This document shows positions 18,208 through 25,762 of a DNA stretch of 34,815 bases, one piece after another (position 1 is the stretch's first letter; every line of letters starts with the position of its first letter). The notes beneath the pieces are model-generated. The model was not told the origin of the DNA, did no database searches, and saw only the letters and a list, made by a program, of their open reading frames with translations. The translations under genes were made by a program, and so were the position numbers. The DNA comes from an uncultured Flavobacteriales bacterium (GTDB lineage: Bacteria > Bacteroidota > Bacteroidia > Flavobacteriales > Schleiferiaceae). The DNA is taken from positions 1 to 34,815 of the forward strand of contig CATMQD010000008.1 in NCBI GenBank assembly GCA_950073045.1, written 5' to 3'.

Positions 18208-18915
18208 ATGCAAGCAAAAAAATCAGAAAAGGCAGATTTGGAGAACATCCGGAGTATGTTCCTCCTTGCTGGACTTGTAACGTCCCTGCTCTTATGTGTC
18301 ATTCTCATCGAATGGAAAACTTACGATCAGTCGGTAGCCAACCTTGGTGAGCTGGACGTAGAAGTCGACGATGAAATTATTCCGATTACCAATCGTGATG
18401 TAGCTCCACCACCCCCGCCACCGCCACCCCCACCGGAGGTAATCGAAGTTGTGGAAGATGACGTGGAACTAGAAGAGGAATTGGAAATCCAAACTACCGA
18501 AACCGACATGATGGAGGAAGTTGAGGTAATTGAAATGGAAGCAGAAGAATCGGATGAGGTTCTGAGTTTCGCAGTTGTGGAGTCGGTTCCGATTTTCCCC
18601 GGCTGTGAAGACGCTAAGGATAATGCTGAGCGTAAATTATGTTTCCAGCAAAAGATTCTTCAGTTTGTAGGTCGCGAGTTTAAGTTTCCTGAAATGGCCC
18701 GTCAAATGGGAATCCAAGGAAAGGTTTACGTAAACTTCGTAATTGAAAAAAACGGTAAAATCACTAATGTTGAGGTGATTCGTGGTCCTGATCAACTTTT
18801 AAATGATGAGGCCGTGCGAGTTGTAAAAATGCTTCCTCAACTAACTCCCGCGAAGCAAAGAGGTAAACCTGTTCGTATGAGCTTTACTTTACCGATAAAC
18901 GCTAAGCTTCAATAA
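18208..18915 (+). CDS. tonB: TonB-family energy transducer
   Basis: A 235-residue TonB protein: N-terminal transmembrane segment (about 17-34), a run of ten prolines (67-76), a strongly acidic segment (about 77-118), a conserved PGCED...C pair (C133, C145) and a complete TonB C-terminal domain (FKFPEMARQMGIQGKVYVNF to the end). It should span the periplasm and energise TonB-dependent transporters. The N-terminal LENIRSMFLLAGL resembles LENYRSLFFLGGI of the preceding gene, which points to an ancestral tandem duplication. A terminator lies 20 bases after the stop. Confidence 0.93.
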   Translation: MQAKKSEKADLENIRSMFLLAGLVTSLLLCVILIEWKTYDQSVANLGELDVEVDDEIIPITNRDVAPPPPPPPPPPEVIEVVEDDVELEEELEIQTTETDMMEEVEVIEMEAEESDEVLSFAVVESVPIFPGCEDAKDNAERKLCFQQKILQFVGREFKFPEMARQMGIQGKVYVNFVIEKNGKITNVEVIRGPDQLLNDEAVRVVKMLPQLTPAKQRGKPVRMSFTLPINAKLQ

Positions 18916-18935
18916 ACAATACTTTGTAATTTTAT

Positions 18936-18968
18936 AGCCGTTCCAGTAATGCTGGAGCGGCTTTTTTA
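18936..18968 (+). terminator. Intrinsic terminator after tonB
   Basis: An 11-bp stem with one G-U pair (AGCCGTTCCAG at 18936-18946 with CTGGAGCGGCT at 18952-18962) is followed by six T. The ATG at 18949-18951, which would lengthen cysQ by 16 codons, is in the loop of this hairpin and is therefore rejected as a start. Confidence 0.9.
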
Positions 18969-18996
18969 TTTCCACCAATTCTCAAAACAATATACC

Positions 18997-19818
18997 ATGG
19001 ACCGTATCGAAATTAAGGTCTTAGCCTACGACGCCATTTTAGCCGCTATTGAAGCAGGCAAGGAAATTCTAGATGTGTATGAAAATACCTTTGAAGTTGA
19101 ATATAAAGATGATAAGTCGCCTTTAACTATTGCCGATAAACGAGCGCATCAGAAAATCGTGCACATGCTTAAGGAGACTGGAATTCCAGTATTAAGCGAA
19201 GAAGGACGGGAACTTGCGTACAGCGAGCGTAAAGATTGGCAACTTTTGTGGGTTGTAGACCCATTAGATGGCACCAAAGAGTTTATTAAGCAAAATGGGG
19301 AGTTTACCGTTAACATTGCCTTAATCGAAAAGGGTAGTCCTATAATGGGCGTAGTTTATGTTCCCGTAGATGAAACCCTATATGTAGGTGCACCCGAATT
19401 TGGTGCTTACAGAATTGACAAGGCTGCACATATTACAGATACCGATAATTTAGAGGACTGGATGGCCAAAGGTGTTTCCTTGCCTGAAAAACAAGATCGT
19501 CCCTACACAATGGTGGGTAGTCGTTCACATATGAGCGATGAAACTGCTGCCTTCTTTGACGAAGTGCGTCGTGATTATCCCGATTCTGAAGTAATCAGTA
19601 GAGGCTCTAGCCTTAAAATTTGCATGGTTGCAGAAGGGTCAGCTGATGTTTATCCACGTTTTGCTCCTACCATGGAGTGGGATACGGCAGCCGGACATGC
19701 TTTAGCGAAAGGTGCTGGTTTTGAGATCTATCAGGCAAAAAATGATGGCGAACCCTTGCAATACAATAAGGAGGATTTACTAAATCCTTGGTTTATCGTT
19801 AAAAAGCCACTTAGTTAG
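18997..19818 (+). CDS. cysQ: 3'(2'),5'-bisphosphate nucleotidase CysQ
   Basis: CysQ hydrolyses 3'-phosphoadenosine 5'-phosphate (PAP) left over from sulfate assimilation or sulfotransfer to AMP and phosphate. It belongs to the inositol monophosphatase superfamily of Mg2+-dependent, Li+-sensitive phosphatases. From the ATG at 18997 it has 273 residues with the metal site LSEEG (67-71), VVDPLDGTKEF (86-96), SLKIC (205-209) and the C-terminal ligand motif EWDTAAGHAL (Asp229). An earlier in-frame ATG at 18949 lies in a terminator loop. It looks monocistronic: a terminator lies before it and a promoter for ctaB begins 11 bases after its stop. Confidence 0.93.
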   Translation: MDRIEIKVLAYDAILAAIEAGKEILDVYENTFEVEYKDDKSPLTIADKRAHQKIVHMLKETGIPVLSEEGRELAYSERKDWQLLWVVDPLDGTKEFIKQNGEFTVNIALIEKGSPIMGVVYVPVDETLYVGAPEFGAYRIDKAAHITDTDNLEDWMAKGVSLPEKQDRPYTMVGSRSHMSDETAAFFDEVRRDYPDSEVISRGSSLKICMVAEGSADVYPRFAPTMEWDTAAGHALAKGAGFEIYQAKNDGEPLQYNKEDLLNPWFIVKKPLS

Positions 19819-19829
19819 AACCATTCTAT

Positions 19830-19861
19830 TTTGTTTGGGCGGGCTGTGAAGTGTATTTTTG
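19830..19861 (+). promoter_or_regulatory. Bacteroidota-type promoter of the ctaB-cox3 operon
   Basis: TTTG at 19830-19833, a 20-base spacer and TATTTTTG at 19854-19861 match the -33/-7 consensus in full. If used, transcription starts near 19867, which puts the TTG at 19831 and the GTG at 19846 upstream of the RNA and leaves TTG 19879 as the first possible ctaB start. Confidence 0.6.
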
Positions 19862-19878
19862 CGGCCCAAACAAGCCCA

Positions 19879-20781
19879 TTGAACAGCACACCAGAAATCA
19901 AAGCACAAGAATCTAGCTTTAGCCAAAAGGCTTCGGCCATTATGGAGCTTACCAAGGCACGCCTCAATATGAGTGTAGTGTATTCGGCCTTGGCAGGATA
20001 TTTCTTGGGAGCGAATGAAGTTTCCTTCTGGAATATCATTGCCTTAGCTTTTGGTGGATATTTGGTAGTAGGCGCCGCAAATGGTTTTAATCAAGTAATT
20101 GAGAAGAACCGTGATGCGCTCATGGACCGAACTAAAAATCGTCCACTTCCGTCTGGCAGATTGAAAGTCTCGGAGGCGATGTTGGCCTCTTCTATTATGG
20201 CCTTTGTGGGGCTTATTTTGTTGTATTACATCAACCCTTTAACCCTGGGTTTTGGTGCCTTTGCGCTTTTTGTTTACGTATTAGTTTACACACCGCTTAA
20301 AGCCCGCGGACCAATTGCCGTGTTTGTAGGCGCTTTCCCGGGTGCTATTCCGGCACTTTTAGGATGGGTGGCCGCTACTGGCGATTTTGCCATTGAGCCG
20401 GGAACTTTATTCGCAATACAGTTTTTGTGGCAGTTCTCTCACTTTTGGGCTATTGCCTGGATTGCAGATGACGATTACAAAAAAGCAGATTATGTGCTCT
20501 TACCTTCAGGGAATAGAGATGGTAAAAGTGCCTTGCAAATTCTGATTTACACCTTTTTCCTTATCCTGGTAAGTTTATTACCCGCATTTGGCTTAAGTGG
20601 CAGTCTAAGTCTCTCAATTGTAGGGATCGTAATTACTGCACTCTTAGGTGCGGCCTTTATGTACTTTGCTTGGAATTTATATCGTGAAAGAAGTATTCCA
20701 TCTGCTCGAAAGCTGATGATATATAGTATTATCTACCTGCCTTTGCTGCAACTTTTACTGGTGATTGATAAATATATTTAG
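19879..20781 (+). CDS. ctaB: Protoheme IX farnesyltransferase (haem O synthase)
   Basis: CtaB/CyoE transfers a farnesyl group to protohaem to make haem O, the precursor of haem A for the coxA oxidase. It is a polytopic UbiA-family prenyltransferase with about nine hydrophobic segments; the first aspartate-rich motif is in NQVIEKNRDALMDRTKNRPL and the second in ADDDYKKADYVLLP. The frame is open from 19831 (316 codons), but that part coincides with a promoter, so I prefer TTG at 19879 (300 residues). The ATG at 19942 would remove the residues before the first membrane helix and is a weaker alternative. The next gene starts 2 bases after its stop. Confidence 0.88.
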   Translation: MNSTPEIKAQESSFSQKASAIMELTKARLNMSVVYSALAGYFLGANEVSFWNIIALAFGGYLVVGAANGFNQVIEKNRDALMDRTKNRPLPSGRLKVSEAMLASSIMAFVGLILLYYINPLTLGFGAFALFVYVLVYTPLKARGPIAVFVGAFPGAIPALLGWVAATGDFAIEPGTLFAIQFLWQFSHFWAIAWIADDDYKKADYVLLPSGNRDGKSALQILIYTFFLILVSLLPAFGLSGSLSLSIVGIVITALLGAAFMYFAWNLYRERSIPSARKLMIYSIIYLPLLQLLLVIDKYI

Positions 20782-20783
20782 AC

Positions 20784-21362
20784 GTGGGAAAATTAACTGC
20801 TGCAGAAAAGAGAAAGGTCCAAATGCCACTTTTGTGGATTGGCCTTGCCAGTATTTTGATGACCTTCGCTGGTTTAACAAGTGGCTATATCGTTAGTCGG
20901 TCAGCCTTATCGGCAGAGAATCGCTGGTTAGAATTTGCCTTGCCTCAAGAATTTCTATACGCTACTATTGTAATTGTTATCAGTAGTGCAACCATGTACC
21001 TAGCGGCCCAAAGCTTAAAAAAGAATTTGATTTCCAGAGCTGGTGGCCTTACTCTAATCAGTTTATTACTAGGAATTAGCTTCTTGGTTTTACAAATTAA
21101 AGGAGCACAGGACCTAGTAGATAGAGGTATGTTTTTTACCGGTGGCAACTCCGCAAGTAGCTGGGTTTATGTTATCGCTGGTTTACATTGGCTTCACGTT
21201 GTTTCCGGTATTATTGTTTTACTTTATACCTGGTATCGCACCGCAATATTAAAGGTTCATTCCGCCACCGATCATCAAGGATTTGCTGTAAGTGCACTTT
21301 ACTGGCATTTCCTCGACGCTCTCTGGCTCGGATTGTACCTATTTTTATTTTTTTATCGCTAA
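20784..21362 (+). CDS. Cytochrome c oxidase subunit III, short form
   Basis: A 192-residue membrane protein with about five transmembrane segments and subunit III landmarks: SGYIVSRSAL, a conserved HWLHVVSGIIVLLYTW, and YWHFLDALWLGLYLFLFFY at the end. Subunit III is a non-catalytic core subunit that stabilises subunit I and its proton uptake. The start is GTG at 20784, 2 bases after the ctaB stop. It is followed within 20 bases by a second, longer subunit III gene; as I recall, this pair is normal in Bacteroidota. Whether both enter one complex is unknown. Confidence 0.9.
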   Translation: MGKLTAAEKRKVQMPLLWIGLASILMTFAGLTSGYIVSRSALSAENRWLEFALPQEFLYATIVIVISSATMYLAAQSLKKNLISRAGGLTLISLLLGISFLVLQIKGAQDLVDRGMFFTGGNSASSWVYVIAGLHWLHVVSGIIVLLYTWYRTAILKVHSATDHQGFAVSALYWHFLDALWLGLYLFLFFYR

Positions 21363-21382
21363 ACTTGCAAAAATTTTAATGC

Positions 21383-22342
21383 ATGGCTAACGGAGCTGCT
21401 TTAGAACAAAACACGACCGCCATTTGGGGCGGAGGACGCCAACCATTCGGCGTTAGCTATGGCAAAATGATGATGTGGTTCTTCCTATTGTCAGATGCCC
21501 TTACCTTTTCCGGTTTCCTAACCGCGATGGGTTTGTATCGTTTTAAGTTTGAAACAACTTGGCCGGTGGCAGAGGATGTCTTCACCCACTTCCCCTTCCT
21601 ACACGGAGAGCATCCCTTGCTTTTTGTGGCCTTGATGACTTTCATCCTTATCCTTAGTTCTGTAACCATGGTAATGGCGGTTAATGCCGGCCATAAAATG
21701 AACACCAAAGGAGTAACCCTCTGGCTTGGCTTAACCATCGTTGGTGGCTTTACCTTCTTGGGTTCACAGGCTTGGGAGTGGTATCACTTCATTCATGGCG
21801 ATAAAGGAGCAGTAATTCTTCAGGATAATACTGTGATGTATGTAACTCCTATTGAAGGCGTGAAAGCTGGAGAGATTATTAGCATTTACGAGCTCATTAC
21901 CGGCCAAGAGAAGCCTCATGGTGATCATTCTGAATTTCAAACTGCGGATATGATTGCAGCCTTTGGACTAAATGAAAACATGACTTTACGTATGCCTGGT
22001 AAAGGTGTGCAAGATGAAGCTACTGGAAAAGCTACTCCTATCACCCTTAGTCGCGCCGAAGCCTTAAGCAAAATGAAGAACGCAAAAGTTCTTCAAGGAG
22101 CGGGAATGCAAGCTAATGAGTACGGAAATGTATTGTTTGCCGACTTCTTCTTCTTTGTAACCGGTTTCCACGGAACTCACGTATTCTCAGGTGTAGTACT
22201 TAACATCATCATTTTCATTAATGTATTAATGGGTACTTACGAGCGTCGTGGACATTATGAAATGGTTGAAAAGGTTGGTTTGTACTGGCACTTTGTAGAC
22301 CTTGTATGGGTATTCGTATTTACCTTCTTCTATCTAGTTTAA
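21383..22342 (+). CDS. ctaE: Cytochrome c oxidase subunit III, long form with hydrophilic insertion
   Basis: A 319-residue subunit III protein. N-terminal membrane segments (about 30-48, 68-93, 111-130) precede an unusually long hydrophilic region at about 152-248, after which the canonical FADFFFFVTGFHGTHVFSGVVLN and GLYWHFVDLVWVFVFTFFYLV complete the fold. The conserved FHGTHV and YWHFVDxVW motifs are intact. It is part of a tightly spaced operon (subunit IV begins 21 bases later) and should work with coxA and coxB encoded at the left of the window. The insertion is treated as a finding. Confidence 0.92.
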   Translation: MANGAALEQNTTAIWGGGRQPFGVSYGKMMMWFFLLSDALTFSGFLTAMGLYRFKFETTWPVAEDVFTHFPFLHGEHPLLFVALMTFILILSSVTMVMAVNAGHKMNTKGVTLWLGLTIVGGFTFLGSQAWEWYHFIHGDKGAVILQDNTVMYVTPIEGVKAGEIISIYELITGQEKPHGDHSEFQTADMIAAFGLNENMTLRMPGKGVQDEATGKATPITLSRAEALSKMKNAKVLQGAGMQANEYGNVLFADFFFFVTGFHGTHVFSGVVLNIIIFINVLMGTYERRGHYEMVEKVGLYWHFVDLVWVFVFTFFYLV

Positions 22343-22363
22343 TCTTATTTAGCACCTTATATC

Positions 22364-22720
22364 ATGTCCGATAATAACGCATATCCAAGCGAGCATCACG
22401 AAAGCCCAGAAGGCACCAAGTGGATCTGGAAGGTATTCTGGATTCTATTAATCGTGACTACTGTAGAGGTAGTGCTCGGTATCATTAAGCCAGAAGCGCT
22501 AACCGATACCCACTTATTAGGAACCTCATTATTAAACATCATCTTTATTGTTCTTACCATTGGTAAAGCATATTACATCGTTGCCGAGTTTATGCACTTA
22601 GGTCACGAGCGTAAAAACTTTATCTGGGTAATTACCTTACCAATTGTTATCCTTATTCCTTACTTAACCTTCATCTTACTAACTGAAGGTGGGTACTTGA
22701 ATACCATGATGAACATGTAA
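22364..22720 (+). CDS. Cytochrome c oxidase subunit IV family protein
   Basis: A 118-residue protein with three transmembrane segments (about 24-42, 52-76, 87-109) and the prokaryotic subunit IV features IWKVFWILLIVTTVEVVLG and YYIVAEFMHLGHERKNF. It is a small accessory subunit of bacterial aa3/caa3-type oxidases. Its position directly after two subunit III genes supports the call. The stop overlaps the sco start by one base (TAATG), so translation is coupled. Confidence 0.88.
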   Translation: MSDNNAYPSEHHESPEGTKWIWKVFWILLIVTTVEVVLGIIKPEALTDTHLLGTSLLNIIFIVLTIGKAYYIVAEFMHLGHERKNFIWVITLPIVILIPYLTFILLTEGGYLNTMMNM

Positions 22721-23469
22721 TGGCAACAAAATCTTCAATAACGAAGGCAGTACTAATTTCAGTTTTAGTACTGCCTTCGGTGCTTTATTTCGTCTTTGTT
22801 TATGGCGCAGAAGGCAACTTCTTCCAAACCTTAGATTACGTAGGGCCTAAAACAATTGTAGAAAAAGAAGTGGATGGCGAATTAGTGCCCGACACCCTGC
22901 ATTATTCCATTCCCCCTTTCGAATTCCGTACCCAGGATGATACCCTCTTGAGCTCCGAGGAAATGAAGGGGAAAATTTATGTAGCTAACTTTTTCTTTAG
23001 CACTTGCCCTACGGTTTGCCCCGCCATGAACTATAATGTTCAACAGGTGCAAGATCGTTTTTTAGGTTACGAGCATATCTATTTCTTATCCTTCACGGTA
23101 GATCCAGAGCATGATAGCGTACCCGTTTTGAAGGCTTATGAGCAGAAAATTGGCGCAGAATCTGGACGATGGTTTTTCCTAACCGGAGAAAAGGAGGAAC
23201 TTTATAAAACAGCTTCCGACTTTTTCCTTTCCGCACAAGTGGATTCGGCAGCTGCCGGTGGATTCTTACATTCAGAGAATCTAGTTTTAGTAGACTGGGA
23301 AGGTCGAATTCGTAGTCGCAGAGATGAACAAGGTAACCTTAAGGCGGTTTATTCTGGTACTTCACCGGTGGAGGTGAACGACCTAAAAGATGATATAAAG
23401 ATTCTGATAGCGGAGTACGAAAAAACCAAATCGGTGAACGAGTACAAAGCTTCTAAAGCAGATAAGTGA
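22720..23469 (+). CDS. sco1: SCO1/SenC family copper chaperone
   Basis: Sco proteins deliver copper to, or reduce, the CuA centre of cytochrome c oxidase subunit II. This 249-residue protein has an N-terminal membrane anchor (about 10-28), a thioredoxin-like domain facing the periplasm, the copper-binding CPTVC (Cys96, Cys100) and the third ligand His184 in FLHSENLVLVDWEGRIRS, plus the SFTVDPEHDS motif. All three copper ligands are present, so it should be functional. It lies between subunit IV and a CtaM-like gene; the next gene overlaps its end by 4 bases (ATGA). Confidence 0.95.
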   Translation: MATKSSITKAVLISVLVLPSVLYFVFVYGAEGNFFQTLDYVGPKTIVEKEVDGELVPDTLHYSIPPFEFRTQDDTLLSSEEMKGKIYVANFFFSTCPTVCPAMNYNVQQVQDRFLGYEHIYFLSFTVDPEHDSVPVLKAYEQKIGAESGRWFFLTGEKEELYKTASDFFLSAQVDSAAAGGFLHSENLVLVDWEGRIRSRRDEQGNLKAVYSGTSPVEVNDLKDDIKILIAEYEKTKSVNEYKASKADK

Positions 23470-24029
23470 TGGGAGAAATTCGTGAATTGAAAACGGCTAA
23501 CCGAAAATCCGACCGGGTGGCCATTCCCGTGATAATAGTTTTATCCGTTCTGGTGCCTGTAGCCGTGGCCTTATTGATTTTATTTCCAGACACCTTTAAA
23601 GCGGATATGGGAATAGAACGTAGCACGCTACCCGCATTTCACGCTATTTTAAATGGCACCACCGCTTTCTTACTATTACTGGGTCTATTCTTTATTATGC
23701 GAAAGAATATTGCGGCTCACCGTTTTTCAATGATGGCTGCTTTTGGTCTATCGGCCGTATTCTTAGTTTCCTATGTTATTAGCAAGCTTAATGCAGATCC
23801 TATCCCTTACGGGGGAGAAGGCTTTTTACGAGGATTGTATTTCTTTATCCTCATTTCTCATATTCTTTTAAGTGTTCCGGTGCTACCCTTGGCCATGCTA
23901 GCTATTTACCGAGGATTTACCCAGGAGTATGCTCGTCATCGAAAATTGGTACGATATACATTCCCTATCTGGCTATATGTAGCAGTTACTGGTGTTCTGG
24001 TATATTTATTCATGCAACCCTATTATTAG
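23466..24029 (+). CDS. DUF420 (CtaM/YozB-like) oxidase assembly membrane protein
   Basis: A 187-residue membrane protein with about five hydrophobic segments and the DUF420 histidine motifs: FHAILNGTTAFLLLLGLFFI, AAHRFSMMAAF and ILISHILLSVPVLPLAM. The Firmicute member CtaM (YozB) is required for aa3-type terminal oxidase function in Staphylococcus aureus, and this neighbourhood (ctaB, subunits III and IV, sco) fits the same role. The exact step is not known for Bacteroidota. It overlaps sco by 4 bases and its stop is one base before the next gene. Confidence 0.85.
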   Translation: MMGEIRELKTANRKSDRVAIPVIIVLSVLVPVAVALLILFPDTFKADMGIERSTLPAFHAILNGTTAFLLLLGLFFIMRKNIAAHRFSMMAAFGLSAVFLVSYVISKLNADPIPYGGEGFLRGLYFFILISHILLSVPVLPLAMLAIYRGFTQEYARHRKLVRYTFPIWLYVAVTGVLVYLFMQPYY

Positions 24030-24030
24030 T

Positions 24031-24279
24031 ATGAAGCTTCAAAAACTACTTCTTAGTCTGGCCTTTATTTTTCTCTTTAGCCTTTCGGCTGATGCGCAAT
24101 GTGCTATGTGTAAAGCGGTTGCAGAGTCAGGAACCAAAGCTGGTAGTACCATGGCAACGGGCCTCAATGGCGGAATTTTATACCTTATGATTTTTCCGTA
24201 TTTGATTCTTACCGGGCTTGGGATTGCCTTTTATCGCCATAAAAAAGCACAAAGCACGGAAGCCACGCCGGAAGAATAG
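24031..24279 (+). CDS. Small CxMC membrane protein of the oxidase operon, function unknown
   Basis: An 82-residue protein: a cleavable signal peptide (about 1-22, ending SADA), then QCAMCKA with a CxMC pair (Cys24, Cys27) right after the predicted cleavage site, a Gly/Ser/Thr-rich stretch, one transmembrane segment (about 46-65) and a short charged C-terminus. The mature protein would show the two cysteines to the periplasm and be anchored by the later helix. The frame opens earlier, at 23992, but ATG 24031 is one base after the DUF420 stop and gives the correct signal peptide. I recall similar small conserved proteins in Bacteroidota but no assigned function. Copper or redox work in oxidase maturation is an inference from motif and context. 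Confidence 0.8.
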   Translation: MKLQKLLLSLAFIFLFSLSADAQCAMCKAVAESGTKAGSTMATGLNGGILYLMIFPYLILTGLGIAFYRHKKAQSTEATPEE

Positions 24280-24289
24280 CGCGAAAAAC

Positions 24290-24297
24290 TATCTTTG
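24290..24297 (+). promoter_or_regulatory. Candidate -7 element before the tolC-type gene
   Basis: TATCTTTG fits TAnnTTTG and lies 31 bases before the TolC-type ATG, in the only gap (49 bases) between it and the oxidase operon. No TTG is present 17-23 bases upstream, so support is partial. Confidence 0.35.
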
Positions 24298-24328
24298 TAG
24301 GGCTACTTGAACGGGTCAATTCCCTACT

Positions 24329-25759
24329 ATGCAAAAGTCTATTTCTGCCTTAGTCCTATTTCTACTTACTACCCAGCTTAGTTTTGGGCAAGTTCCCTTA
24401 CCTGAAATTTGGACTTTACAAGACTGCGTTAATCACGCATTCGAAAACAATATTACCGTTGAACAAGCCAGGTTAAGAGCCGAAATTGCTCGTAATAATC
24501 TGCAAACTGCTCGTTACGATTACCTCCCCAATTTAAGTTTGGGTAATAATATATTCTGGAATTTTGGTCTTAACATTGACCCGGTAACTAACCAGATTTC
24601 TAGGGATTCACGTCAAACCGTAAATTTCCAACTAAGCTCTAATTGGACCCTCTATAATGGAGGTGCCAAGTACAATACCATTGCACAGAGAAATCACGAT
24701 TTAAAGGCTGCCCAATATGATTATGAGGCCGCACGAAATGACATTGGCTTAATGGTGGCTTCGGCCTACCTTCAAATTTTGCTTAATAAAGAAATCGCGG
24801 CCGTAGCGCGGGAGCAAGTACGCATCACCAATCTACAAGTGGGCCGAACCGATAAACTGGTAAAGGCGGGTACCCTTCCTGAGGGCGAACGCCTGCAACT
24901 AGAAGCACAATTAGCCCGCGATCAACAAAACCTCATTGCCAGTGAAAATGCAGTAATGATTAGCCGATTGCAATTGGCCAATTTATTACAGCTCCAAGAT
25001 CCTGCAGACTTTGAGGTAGGTAGTCCACAATTAACATTACCCGATTCTTCAATTTTGGAACGACCCGCAGCCAATGTATATCAAGTGGCCGTAGACCGTC
25101 AACCCAATATTCGTGCGGCAGAAATGCGTGTTTTATCTGGTGAAGAAGCCATTGATGTGGCCTACAGTGGCTATTTGCCAACGGTAAGCTTAATTGGTCA
25201 AGTGGCCACAAACTATTCCGACCAAATTCCAAACATAAATGGAAGCTCAACGCAGATTTTACCTTTTGGTTTTGTGCAGGGTACCGGTCAAAGAGTCGTG
25301 GTACCTCAGGAAGTCCCAATACAAAACGGAATTAAGCCTTTTAACGACCAGGTATCCGATAACTTAAACGAAGTGGTGGGCGTAAGTTTAAGCATCCCGC
25401 TTTTTAGCAGAAGAGCAGTGGCCAATAACTTGCAAAACGCTAAGATAAACGCCGATATCAATCGTCTGAATTTAGAGCAGGTAAAGAACGATTTGCGGCA
25501 AACTATCTTCCAAGCGCATAATGATGCCCGAGCGGCCAAATTGCAATTTGAGGCTGCACAAAAGTCGGTAGATGCGAATAGTAAGGCCTTCGATTATGCG
25601 CGCCAACGTTTTGAAGTTGGAGCCCTAAACCAAGTAGATTTTGAAACGGCTAAGAACAATTTGGCCTCTGCACAATCTCAATATGCTCAGGCCAAATACG
25701 ATTATATCTTTAAAATCAAGGTCCTCGAGTTTTACCTAAGCAACCAAGTAATCCTGTAA
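24329..25759 (+). CDS. TolC-family outer membrane efflux protein
   Basis: A 476-residue outer-membrane factor with a signal peptide (about 1-20, ending SFGQ) and two outer-membrane efflux repeats rich in long amphipathic helices: WTLQDCVNHAFENNITVEQARLR, LSSNWTLYNGGAKYNTI and, in the second half, VGVSLSIPLFSRRAVANNLQNA and FEVGALNQVDFETAKNNL. It forms the trimeric channel of tripartite exporters or type I secretion. Its adaptor partner follows after 3 bases. No inner-membrane pump gene is present nearby, so the substrate cannot be told. Confidence 0.93.
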   Translation: MQKSISALVLFLLTTQLSFGQVPLPEIWTLQDCVNHAFENNITVEQARLRAEIARNNLQTARYDYLPNLSLGNNIFWNFGLNIDPVTNQISRDSRQTVNFQLSSNWTLYNGGAKYNTIAQRNHDLKAAQYDYEAARNDIGLMVASAYLQILLNKEIAAVAREQVRITNLQVGRTDKLVKAGTLPEGERLQLEAQLARDQQNLIASENAVMISRLQLANLLQLQDPADFEVGSPQLTLPDSSILERPAANVYQVAVDRQPNIRAAEMRVLSGEEAIDVAYSGYLPTVSLIGQVATNYSDQIPNINGSSTQILPFGFVQGTGQRVVVPQEVPIQNGIKPFNDQVSDNLNEVVGVSLSIPLFSRRAVANNLQNAKINADINRLNLEQVKNDLRQTIFQAHNDARAAKLQFEAAQKSVDANSKAFDYARQRFEVGALNQVDFETAKNNLASAQSQYAQAKYDYIFKIKVLEFYLSNQVIL

Positions 25760-25762
25760 ACC

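Noticed and set aside
18327-18509. Minus-strand frame with a ten-glycine run
   Set aside because: It is the antisense of the proline run and acidic tract of tonB; it has no start context and no match to a known family.
18921-18935. TACTTTG resembling a -7 promoter box before cysQ
   Set aside because: The spacing inside the box is one base short of TAnnTTTG, and it lies upstream of a terminator that would stop the transcript.
24960-25319. 119-residue minus-strand frame inside the tolC-type gene
   Set aside because: Antisense to well-conserved outer-membrane efflux coding sequence, with no domain or signal of its own.
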